36,047 bases of DNA, from IMG/VR virus record IMGVR_UViG_3300028840_003592, positions 1 to 36,047 of that record; one strand, 5' to 3'. Below, one piece after another: positions 5,379-14,600 of this stretch. Position numbers and translations under genes: made by a program. The stretch comes from a virus. Every line of letters begins with the position of its first letter. The first letter of the stretch is position 1. The notes under the pieces were generated by a model. That model had not been told where the DNA came from. It searched no databases and worked only from the letters and a program-made list of their open reading frames with translations.

Positions 5379-8366
5379 TTAAGTTCCTACCCTTTGCATA
5401 AACATATTTGCAGAATAAATTTTTATGCTGTTAGTAGCCCCTATATTAGCTACCCATAATTCCAAGGTATCACCATCAGATAATTCTATAACACCTGATA
5501 TGGAAACACAAATTCTTTCATCCACAGCGTAAACTGTAGCCTCATTTTGTAAATTTTCAAAAGCTGTGGCTCCATTATTTTTAAAAACTTTAAAGCGAAT
5601 AAGATCTGCTGCATTAGTTCCAGAAAAAGTTGCGCTTATAGAAACAAAATATTTACCAGCAGAATCAGCAGTAATGTGATAATTAGTATAGTCAGGAGTA
5701 GCGCCCTCATAATCATCATTAGTAGTAAAACCATTATATTGATAATAAGTTCCGTCTACAGCAAGTGTTCTTGTTCCGGGGGAATCTATATTTGTATCAG
5801 AAATTCCTCCATAAATATTACTCAGACTTTCATGTGTATGCAAAGAATCTGCATCACTTCCATCAGAAAGAGTATTAAGTTGTGCGCCTGTAATAGTCGT
5901 TACAGTGCCTTTTAAAGTAAACACCACAGGAGAAGTTAAAGTAGATCCTATTGTAAAAGATCCAGATGATGCAGGACTAAAATCAAAAGTAGATCCTTGT
6001 CCTAATATTTGAAAAACGGAATTAACAGTATTTATACTAACGCTTTGAAAAGATAAATTTCTTATATAGCCTTCATAAGCACTGATTTTTCCAGATTCTC
6101 CATCTATAATAACAGCAACGTTTCCATTTGAAGGATTAACATTTAAAACAGAACCCGGAAAATCTGTTCCAAAGGGTACAGCAACAATGCCGTTTCTTCC
6201 TTCAAGAACAATCATACCGCCACTAGTAGCATGAAGTCCTGTTCCAGATCCATAATAAGTTCTTAGCTTTAAAAAGGTTCCCCATGTTCCAACAGCAGAA
6301 TCAATTTGTCCAGACATTTCAATAATAGGATCACCATGAGAAGTAGAAACTCCTTGATCATCTGATAAAGCTCTGGTGACATTAATAAGCTGAGTAGTCA
6401 ATTCTCCTTTATCAAAAGACGTGTTTCCGTAAGGCATCTGAATATGAGTACCTCCTACAAGCCTTTCTCTAGTAGGAGCTTTACAGATAAATTGTCCCCC
6501 CGTTAATCCGAGTTCATCTTCACAGAGAATAATCTTCGGAAGCTCTATGCCTTTCTTATGAAGTTGATTCCAGTAGTTTGTCACCTCAACAACGGTGTCT
6601 CTTAAAGTAGTAGGCAAAAGAGCCGCAAAAGCACCACGAATCTTTGCCAGTGCCGTATCAAGACTTGAAGGAACAGTCTGTAAATCGCTCTCGTCATTGT
6701 CAGCATCATGATCATAAGGCAAAAGAGTAGACCCTTCTTTATAATCAGTATCGCCTTTTACAATAACAGGAGTGTCCAAAGGAGAAGCCACGATTTCTTG
6801 TATGGTTGCAGTTTTTGAAGGACTTGCTCCTGTATCAGTAATCACATTGCCGACAAGGGGTGTTCCTTGAGACATAGTGACATAGAGAAGATTAGGAGCA
6901 ACAACTTTTATAACTCTGCCAGATAAACGATCTCCAACATAAACATTTTCAACACCAAATGTGCCAACAGCATCCACCCGAAAAATATAGCGAGAATGAA
7001 GATTGGCAACATTTTCCTGAAAACTTGATTTAATTTTATCAAGAGCATTGATCTGATAGGTTCTGCGATCCCATAAGTAGCTGATATCGCCCGCATCAGT
7101 TTCAAAACCGACATAGCCATCAGTTCCTCCGACAATATCATAAAGAACGAAACGAAATGTAGCGATAACAAAATTTGCTTCATCAGAATCAACATCCCAT
7201 CGATCCTTAACGAAATCAGAAACAGAGTTGTTACCAAGTTTTGTTATTGAATAAGAAGTTGCTTTTGTCAGGTCAAGCGCATTCGCCTTGAGGACATACA
7301 CTCCATCGGTAACATCATCCTCACTCGGAGAAGCTCCAAATTCGTCAAGAATAGATTTTAAAAAAACATCAGAAACAATGTTGACAATGTTAAACGCCTG
7401 ATCAGAAGCCAGATCAGTATAAGCATTCAAATCAGGAAAATGCAGTTGTTCCCCTGTTGCTGTTTGTTTGATATTAATTTTTTTAATATACCAAGTGGTT
7501 ATTCCGCTTGCGTGAGCAGGATAAGAGTAAGGAGAACCAGGAACAGCTCCTAGAGAAGCCTGCAATCCATCATAGCTTCCTATAGCAGAAGAATAAATAA
7601 GTCCTGCACGTTCCGTATCTCTGCGGTGAGCTAAATCACCGCCAGTGTACAGTTCAGTATCAGGTGCTCCGTTAAATTCCTGAGAAGAAGCCTGATCAAA
7701 AGTAGGGGGGTTAGGAGACTGTAAATTAATATCTCCAAGATAATAAATATATCCTGTATATCCGTTTATTGCTGAATCCGCAAAAGACTCCTTTCCATCA
7801 AAAGCGTGTCCAGTGCTATCATCGAGAATCTGTGCTTCATTGGAATCTATGCGATCAACATTTGTTCCAGACTCATCAGAATCCCAATCAATATAAATAT
7901 CCCACAAACGCCTTTCGACAACAGCAGTATCAACCTGAATCGCCTGTCCTGTTTTGTCTAAAACAGTAAGCTTTCGAGCAGGATCTAAATAATCCTGTTT
8001 GGCATGAACAAGATAAACACGCCCATTACGATTTACAGCAGGAGAAGGAGCTACTGATTTATAGTCTTTAGTTGTGTCAATGGTTTGGTTTGAAGCAATA
8101 TTTAATCTGTAGCCATCCTGCCAGAGAGTTCCAGAAGATAAACTTAAAGATCCGCCAGAGTAGCTAAGAATAAAATCCGTAGAGTATTTTTTTCCTTGTG
8201 TAAATCCGTCAACAATAATCCTTCTCCGCATAAATTCATCAATGGCTGACTGCTCATTGAGATCAATATTCTGCGGTGCGCCTCCGTTTACAACTTTAGT
8301 CTTTTCGTAGCCGTTAGCTGAATTGAAGGTGTTCCGTCCTTCATAGTTTAAGAATTGCTCTGCCAT
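5379..8366 (-). CDS. Large tail fibre/baseplate-attached protein with C1q-like end
   Basis: A 995-residue protein. The N-terminal 350 residues (MAEQFLNYEGRNTFNSANG... with FMRRRIIVDGF) look like the virion-anchoring part found at the head of phage fibres that carry DUF4815; this match is from memory and moderate. The middle is beta-rich, with a collagen-free shaft and stretches typical of beta-helical fibres (about 650-850). The last 130 residues (about 866-995) look like a C1q/TNF-type jelly roll: YNGFTTNDD, AGKYFVSISATFSG, FKVFKNNGA, ISGVIELSDGDTLELWV. Such domains trimerise at fibre tips and often bind receptors. The start has AAGGAG upstream. It follows the gpI-like gene, as fibres commonly do. 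Confidence 0.75.
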   Translation of the reverse strand: MAEQFLNYEGRNTFNSANGYEKTKVVNGGAPQNIDLNEQSAIDEFMRRRIIVDGFTQGKKYSTDFILSYSGGSLSLSSGTLWQDGYRLNIASNQTIDTTKDYKSVAPSPAVNRNGRVYLVHAKQDYLDPARKLTVLDKTGQAIQVDTAVVERRLWDIYIDWDSDESGTNVDRIDSNEAQILDDSTGHAFDGKESFADSAINGYTGYIYYLGDINLQSPNPPTFDQASSQEFNGAPDTELYTGGDLAHRRDTERAGLIYSSAIGSYDGLQASLGAVPGSPYSYPAHASGITTWYIKKINIKQTATGEQLHFPDLNAYTDLASDQAFNIVNIVSDVFLKSILDEFGASPSEDDVTDGVYVLKANALDLTKATSYSITKLGNNSVSDFVKDRWDVDSDEANFVIATFRFVLYDIVGGTDGYVGFETDAGDISYLWDRRTYQINALDKIKSSFQENVANLHSRYIFRVDAVGTFGVENVYVGDRLSGRVIKVVAPNLLYVTMSQGTPLVGNVITDTGASPSKTATIQEIVASPLDTPVIVKGDTDYKEGSTLLPYDHDADNDESDLQTVPSSLDTALAKIRGAFAALLPTTLRDTVVEVTNYWNQLHKKGIELPKIILCEDELGLTGGQFICKAPTRERLVGGTHIQMPYGNTSFDKGELTTQLINVTRALSDDQGVSTSHGDPIIEMSGQIDSAVGTWGTFLKLRTYYGSGTGLHATSGGMIVLEGRNGIVAVPFGTDFPGSVLNVNPSNGNVAVIIDGESGKISAYEGYIRNLSFQSVSINTVNSVFQILGQGSTFDFSPASSGSFTIGSTLTSPVVFTLKGTVTTITGAQLNTLSDGSDADSLHTHESLSNIYGGISDTNIDSPGTRTLAVDGTYYQYNGFTTNDDYEGATPDYTNYHITADSAGKYFVSISATFSGTNAADLIRFKVFKNNGATAFENLQNEATVYAVDERICVSISGVIELSDGDTLELWVANIGATNSIKIYSANMFMQRVGT

Positions 8367-8378
8367 TTTGTATCTCCT

Positions 8379-9986
8379 TTATAACGGATTATCGTCATTA
8401 AAAATTACAGATACTCCTGCTTGTACATATCGGTTAATATAAGTTTTTATGATGTTCATTTTTCGAGCGTAGAGAGGTCGATTATGAGTAAACTCTCCAG
8501 AAGAATCAATATCAATAATGAGTGTTGATGGGTAGGTAATTCTGCCTGCGCTTACATAGGCACCGAAAGATGTATTAAGAACTCCTGATCCTGATAAATT
8601 ATATAGAGTGCCAACAAGATTGATAGTAGATCCAGAATCAGAATCAAGAATATTGGCAAGATTAAAGTAGAGCAATACAGATTTACTTGTTGCAGTAACA
8701 ATTTTTTCCAATAAGAGATAGTTGCCATAATAACGGATATTTCCACCAGCATTAAATATACTGGGAGTAACTAAATTAGCAGGATATGTTTTAAACGTGC
8801 GGTAATATAAATTATACAGCAAGATGATGTCATTATCTGCGTAAAATAAAATGTGTCCGTTATAATAAGTAGCTGAATAAATAGTACCAGAGTAATTAAG
8901 ATCTCCAAGAGTAAAAGTTTCTTCTCTAATAAAATCATAGCCCTTGAGAATGCCAGAGTCAACCCAAAAGCATTTTGTGTTAGAGAAACAGGCATAGTCT
9001 TTAACAACCATTATTTCTGTGAGTGTCCTTGTTGCCAAATCGAATTTGAACAAACGATTGTTAGCTGTATCTCCGTTGCGGTGTCCAATAAAATAAAATT
9101 TATCTCTGAATGTTTTGGTCTGATTACTTTCGGCTATGTCAATATTTGTGGTTCCTGCCGGAAGGGTAATGTCAGTTTCAGTTTCCCATACGTTAGTATT
9201 AAAATCATAATAGGAATATTGAGGCATGAATGTACCAGATCCATTCTGCCCAAAAAGAATGTAGGCTCGATTGTCATAGAAAAAAGCTATCCCTGCATTC
9301 AAGCCGAGATCGGGAATCACTTGATTATTAATGTCTGTTCCATCAAAAGTTCTAAAATCAAATAAAACAGATCCCAAGCCTGTATGAACGTAATTAACAC
9401 CAACTCCATTCATGTAAGTAGCAGGCGAAGATGCATAATGCGGAAGCTCATCGAGATACATGATCCTGTTTGTGCCAGTGTCGGGATCAATCTCATAAGG
9501 ATGAACGGCTGTCCATTCTGTATAGGCAAGCTGTCTTTCAAGAGCCACTCGATAGTTGAGCCAATCTACAAACATCATTGGATTGATGATCGGATAATGG
9601 GTAATGGAAATATCGTAGCCTGTCAGAGCTTTAATCCATAACCCTATTCCCTGAACATCAGTATTGTTTGAATCAAAAGTGCCTTTGCTCCTGTAAATTG
9701 TAATTGCTTTTTGTAATGCTCGTCTTACAAAGGTTTCAAGATCCTCATCGGAAGGAATTTCCATGCCGAGGTTATAGGCAACAGCCTTCAAAAGTTCGGG
9801 AGGACACTTTAACAGGTCGTAGATATCAAGAATCTGATTGTCTCGTTCATGGTGTTCATTGAATTGCTGTCCGAGAAAATCGAGATATTGCTCGTATTCC
9901 TGATAGTTTCTCCATGCAGGCGGTACAATATCTTGAAACGGTTGCGCCTGTAATTGGATAATGGTGTTTTCTGCTACTTCCAGCAT
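8379..9986 (-). CDS. gpI-like baseplate wedge protein fused to a propeller domain
   Basis: A 535-residue protein. Residues about 55-135 match the P2 gpI tail protein family: LLKCPPELLKAVAYNLGM, then ETFVRRALQKAITIYRSKGT and LWIKALTGYDISI. In P2-like phages gpI links the baseplate wedge (gpJ) to the tail fibre. From about residue 190 to 450 come repeated strands with aromatic/aspartate endings (YSYYDFNTNVWE, NRLFKFDLATRTLTE, DIILLYNLYYRTFKTYP), which look like Kelch-type propeller blades. The end (ARKMNIIKTYINRYVQAGVSV) resembles the C-terminus of phage fibres. The start at 9986 has no Shine-Dalgarno sequence. It lies 10 kb from the gpJ-like gene, although the two are normally adjacent. Confidence 0.75.
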   Translation of the reverse strand: MLEVAENTIIQLQAQPFQDIVPPAWRNYQEYEQYLDFLGQQFNEHHERDNQILDIYDLLKCPPELLKAVAYNLGMEIPSDEDLETFVRRALQKAITIYRSKGTFDSNNTDVQGIGLWIKALTGYDISITHYPIINPMMFVDWLNYRVALERQLAYTEWTAVHPYEIDPDTGTNRIMYLDELPHYASSPATYMNGVGVNYVHTGLGSVLFDFRTFDGTDINNQVIPDLGLNAGIAFFYDNRAYILFGQNGSGTFMPQYSYYDFNTNVWETETDITLPAGTTNIDIAESNQTKTFRDKFYFIGHRNGDTANNRLFKFDLATRTLTEIMVVKDYACFSNTKCFWVDSGILKGYDFIREETFTLGDLNYSGTIYSATYYNGHILFYADNDIILLYNLYYRTFKTYPANLVTPSIFNAGGNIRYYGNYLLLEKIVTATSKSVLLYFNLANILDSDSGSTINLVGTLYNLSGSGVLNTSFGAYVSAGRITYPSTLIIDIDSSGEFTHNRPLYARKMNIIKTYINRYVQAGVSVIFNDDNPL

Positions 9987-10002
9987 AATTTTATGTAGTT
10001 AT
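9984..10002 (-). other. RTAACTAC motif before a start codon without Shine-Dalgarno
   Basis: The minus strand reads ATAACTACATAAAATTATG, with the last three bases being the start of the gpI-like gene. The stop of the upstream LamG gene (TAA, 9993-9991) lies inside it. Its spacing from motif to start is identical to that at 4212-4230. Confidence 0.35.
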
Positions 10003-11652
10003 GGGTGAGTATTTTAAAATATTATTCCTGCTTCGCACCTCATATTGAGATGTTCCCATGGGTATATTTGAATTAAGAGTGTTATGCTCAAGCTGAAAAG
10101 CAAAAGCATAATCACCCGTAACGGTTGCCGAATAAATAGAAGTCTTGGCAATTATCTCTGTCCATACAGGTGTGCCGGAAACAACATCGTTTCGCTCATA
10201 ATAAGCCAGAGAATAATTGATGCCTCTGAATACTCTATCCAGATAAAGAACAAAGCGGTATTCCTTATCGGAAAAAGCATCGAAAGCTATGTCAAGGGTT
10301 TTCTCAAAAGTTGTGGAAGATCCGTCCACATATTTGTAGCCGACTTTAAGCACAGGTTTGAATTGTCCGTCACCGGCAGAATATTGAACAACGATCTTGA
10401 AATAGATTTCAGTCGTTCCGTCCTTGAGCGTTGCAATGAGTTCGCCATCTCCACCTCCTCCTGATCCTAATCTCGCATCGACATATAATTGTGTAGCGAG
10501 ATTAAATTCTTTTGTTCGTACACGATCATTGGTTACAATCAATGCTCCGTTGGAAAGTAAGGCAATTCCATCGGCAACAGTAACAATGCCAGAGTAATCC
10601 CATTCACTTGAAAGTGCTGTGCCGGGAAAATTATCAAACTCAATAAGATTATGCCTGTGCCTGTAATCGGTAATGACATCAGAAAGAGTCAGATCATGAC
10701 CTCCTATCCGTAGCTCATCAATAAGAACGCCTGATTCGGTTCCTATCTTGGTGCTTCCACCATAAACAAGCTCTCTCGGTGCGCCAGAATCGCTGACAAA
10801 TAAGGATGTGAGCCTTTCCTGTCCGTCTACAAAAACACGGATAATGGGAATGCCTGTTTCTCCATTTACAAGTAAAGATTTACGATATGTAACTACAAAA
10901 TGTTGTATATAAGAAGTAGTGAGATAAGGCTGTTCAGTGTACCAGATAAGATAATTAGTCCCATCATCAATAGTTACTTTAATTCGTCCGGCAGGCGTAA
11001 TCTCGATTTTAAAATTAGTAGTGCCATTGTAATTCTGATAGATCATTAATTCATTATTAATCTCAACAGAACTTTCAAGAGGCAGAGCGATCCATCCAGA
11101 AACGAACATTGCTGTAAATCCACCAGAAATATTCGGGTACAAGCAATCATCGGTGTAAGCCATGCTTGATCCGATTTTCTTAGGCAATAAAGCAGTTCCA
11201 TATTGTCCATCCACAAAAGTTGGTTGATTTGCTCCACCGATAAGAGTAAGATCGTGTCCTTTGCCTGATTTATCCTCAAGCTTTTCAGCAGTAGTATCTC
11301 CATCAAAAGGATAGTACGCTGTCAGGTCTGAAAATTTATATTCAGCACCCGGTTCATGAAAAGCTTCATATTGATTAACGTAAGAGGCAACGATATTGAA
11401 ATGCTCTGTTCGATAACGCTTTTGAATTTCTGCAAACCCATCAATTAAAAGCTGAAATTTCCTATGCCTGTGTCCATAAGGTCTACAGGTATAGGAATAA
11501 TTTACGTTTGCATTATTGTGTAAAGGTGCAGGGATTTGAACGCCTTGAGGCAGACGTTCCGAGGGAATAGGCTCTACTCCTGCTCCGGCAGAGCCATATC
11601 CCCTAGTAGGAAGCAATCCCTGACCATAACCGTCAGTTGCTAGTATGCCCAT
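9991..11652 (-). CDS. LamG/concanavalin-like adhesion protein
   Basis: A 553-residue protein. The N-terminus is glycine-rich (ATDGYGQGLLPTRGYGSAG). Residues about 105-335 form a laminin-G/concanavalin-like jelly roll: AYYPFDGDTTAEKLEDKSG, GFTAMFVSGWIAL, IQHFVVTYRKS, IRVFVDGQERLTS, VLIDELRIGGHDLTLSDV. A second beta-rich domain follows (about 340-540: FDNFPGTALSSEW, YRFVLYLDRVFRGINYSL), probably another sandwich. Such domains bind sugars on cell surfaces in known phage tail proteins. It lies between the giant fibre and the gpI-like gene in the host-recognition block. The start at 11652 is used because the next gene follows closely and the glycine-rich head is kept. Confidence 0.72.
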   Translation of the reverse strand: MGILATDGYGQGLLPTRGYGSAGAGVEPIPSERLPQGVQIPAPLHNNANVNYSYTCRPYGHRHRKFQLLIDGFAEIQKRYRTEHFNIVASYVNQYEAFHEPGAEYKFSDLTAYYPFDGDTTAEKLEDKSGKGHDLTLIGGANQPTFVDGQYGTALLPKKIGSSMAYTDDCLYPNISGGFTAMFVSGWIALPLESSVEINNELMIYQNYNGTTNFKIEITPAGRIKVTIDDGTNYLIWYTEQPYLTTSYIQHFVVTYRKSLLVNGETGIPIIRVFVDGQERLTSLFVSDSGAPRELVYGGSTKIGTESGVLIDELRIGGHDLTLSDVITDYRHRHNLIEFDNFPGTALSSEWDYSGIVTVADGIALLSNGALIVTNDRVRTKEFNLATQLYVDARLGSGGGGDGELIATLKDGTTEIYFKIVVQYSAGDGQFKPVLKVGYKYVDGSSTTFEKTLDIAFDAFSDKEYRFVLYLDRVFRGINYSLAYYERNDVVSGTPVWTEIIAKTSIYSATVTGDYAFAFQLEHNTLNSNIPMGTSQYEVRSRNNILKYSPITT

Positions 11653-11665
11653 TTAGTAGTCCTTT

Positions 11666-14600
11666 TTATGGAACTGCTACAATCTGCTGTCTTGATGCAA
11701 TGTCAGTAGCATTCACCGTAGGATTGGTAGTTCCGTCTTTTGCAAACAGCCTGCTTTCGTAAATCACATCTCCTGATGAGTAAGGAGGTGTTGCGGTCTT
11801 ATCGAAGATCTGTAACCATACCTGTCCGGCAGTTTTCCATGAAGGCTCCCAAGTGCGGAAAGGATAGGTCAGAGCAATGAAGTTCTTGCGAATCATTGCT
11901 CCTACAAGATCCTCATCTGATCCATAACCCGAAACGTCCTTGTTCCAGACAGCATCGGCAACAGTGGAAGCGGAGGGTACAGAGATTCCATCGATCTGAT
12001 CCGAGATGTCTTTTAAGGTATCTCCGTCAGCACCGCTAAGATCATCGAGCGTATTGAACGTGCCTTGAATTACAACACGTCCAGATCCGTCAATCGAGAG
12101 GCTACTCCAATTGGTAGGCATTGAAGAAGCAAGTAACGCAGAGTCCGTTCCTCTCATATCCGTATTAGTTGTTGTGGTATCAACAACTTTTACGCCTTCG
12201 ATCTTATTGGTAGCAGGATCGTAGCCAGAGTCGGCAAAGTCTTTGAGGTCTGTCATGGATTGTGCGCTTCCACCGATTGAAACAATGTCTGCGCTTACAG
12301 TGCCAGAGACAGTGACAGCAGGATGATTGATATAAGATCCACCAGAAAGCACGATAGTGCTAGTTCCTGATGCATCTATTCCTATACCAGTACTTCCTGT
12401 ATCACGAATGACAAAGCTTCCTAAGCCTCCACCACTAGTGACATCAACAAACAATCCGGCAGAGCCTCCTGACAAATTAGCTCCATAACCCGAAGTGGCG
12501 ATAGAACGGATGCCATCTCCTGTAACAGCAAGACTAATGCCATGCTGTGTAGAAGCAATATTGATACCGTTTTTGCTTGCATTAGTAGTATTGATGTCGA
12601 TACCATGTCCCTGATCCACATCCATGAATATGCCTGATCCGCCTGCAACGCCAGAAGTGAGGTCAATCTCAATACCATGTCCTCCGCTATTAGCTACAAG
12701 TTTAACAACGGAAGCATCGGTGCTTTGTATATGCACACCTTCTGCTCCTACTCCGGCAATAACAACGCCTGCTCCTGCGGAATTCTGAATATTCAGTTGC
12801 TTGAGATTAAGTGTAGCGTTATTTCCATTCGTTGCCTGCCCGTCAATCTGAATAAGGTTGACATCGGTGACACCGCTATAGAGCTTATCCTGAATCGCAT
12901 CAAGGTAGGCATCAATAGAATTGGCAGGATAAGGCTCGGAGCTTGTAGTAGGTGAGAGTTGCATTGCATCACGCACCTGCTGTTGAGTTAAGCCTCCTGA
13001 TCCGCCCACGTTGTCCACGATCTTAGTAGTATCTCCGCCTGCATTCTGGAAGAACACGTTGAAGTTATCTCCGACCTTGCCTGACAGTGATATGCCTTCC
13101 ATCGAAGTAACATCAGCAGTTACCTGATTAGTTACGTCAGTCACAGTTCCGACAGTTACGCCAGATTGATCAGCATTCAGATCCACATTAGGATGATTGA
13201 CGTAAGACCCCGGTGTAAGAATAAGTGAAGTTGTACCCGAAGCAGAAAGGTTGCCAGTAATGACAACGTTGCCTCCGGCATTAATGGAGTCTCCTGTGAT
13301 ACCGCTAAGATTAATGCCTCTTGCGCCTTGTGCAACGTGGATTCCTGCATCTGTGCCTGCTGTGCCTGCGGTAATCTTAATTCCGTCAGCACCACTTGTA
13401 AGATCGATAGCAGGATTGCCTGCGCCAGAGCAAGTTACAACGACACCCTTTCCAGAGGTATTAGCGAGAATGGTAACAACGTCCTGATTAGATCCAATGG
13501 AGGACATTATGAGTGCGCCTCCTGCGCCTGTGCTTATAGCACCGCCAGTAAGTGCGACAGCATCTTCATGGCTTTCAATGTTGAGTCCATAATGACCATC
13601 TCCATCAGAGCCAAAGTACACAGCATCTCCATCAGTAGTGGTAACATTTACGCCCTTTCCTGATGTTTGACCACCATTAATCTGTAAGCCATCTCCTGTT
13701 CCGCCTGTTTGCTGTCCTTGAATAACACCGCCTTCACCAGATCCGTGTCCTTCAAAGATGAAGCCTGATCCATTGCCTCCGATAGAAAAGCCATGAATGG
13801 CATTACCGCCATTATTAGCAGTAATATATATGCCTGATCCGCCTGCGCCTTCGCCTGCAAGTATATATACGCCCTCAGTGCCGGATCTAATTTCACAGCC
13901 TCTTAAAACTCCATCCATACGAACTGCTGATTCAGCAAAAGAAGTAAGATAAACAGCACGTTTAGCAGATCCATTGGCATCCGTATAAATGCCGTGTCCA
14001 GAAACAGTAGTAATTTTTATACCATCTCCTGATGTTGTACCTCCAGCAATGTCAACGCCTATTGCAGTATCGCCTCCATCAATGTCAACACCTACGCCTG
14101 TTCCGTCACCGGCAATGATAAGTCCTATGCCGTTGCTTTCACCCGGAGCAGTAATAGAAGCTCCTGCGGTGTTTCCAGTAGATTCAATTCCAAAAGTAGA
14201 TCCACTGGTATAAATTCCAGAACCCGCAGAATTGACAATGTGAAGCTGTTTAAGTTTTAAAGTAGCATTATTTCCGTTTGTAGCCTGTCCATCGATCTGA
14301 ACAAGATTAACGTCCGTCACGCCACTAAACAGCTTGTCCTGAATGGCATCGAGATAAGCGTCAATGGAATTTGCAGGATAAGGTTCGGAAGATGAGGTCG
14401 GTGATAATTGCAGAGCATCTCTAACCTGTTGCTGAGTAAGTCCTGCGCCTCCTGTTCCGACATTATCCACGATTTTAGATGTTGCACCTCCGCTATTCTG
14501 GAAGAAGGAATCAAAGTTATCTCCAACCTGTGCTTGGAGTGTAACGCCCTCCATCTGAATAGTATTGGCATCAATAGTGGTATTGATATCAACCTTTCCA

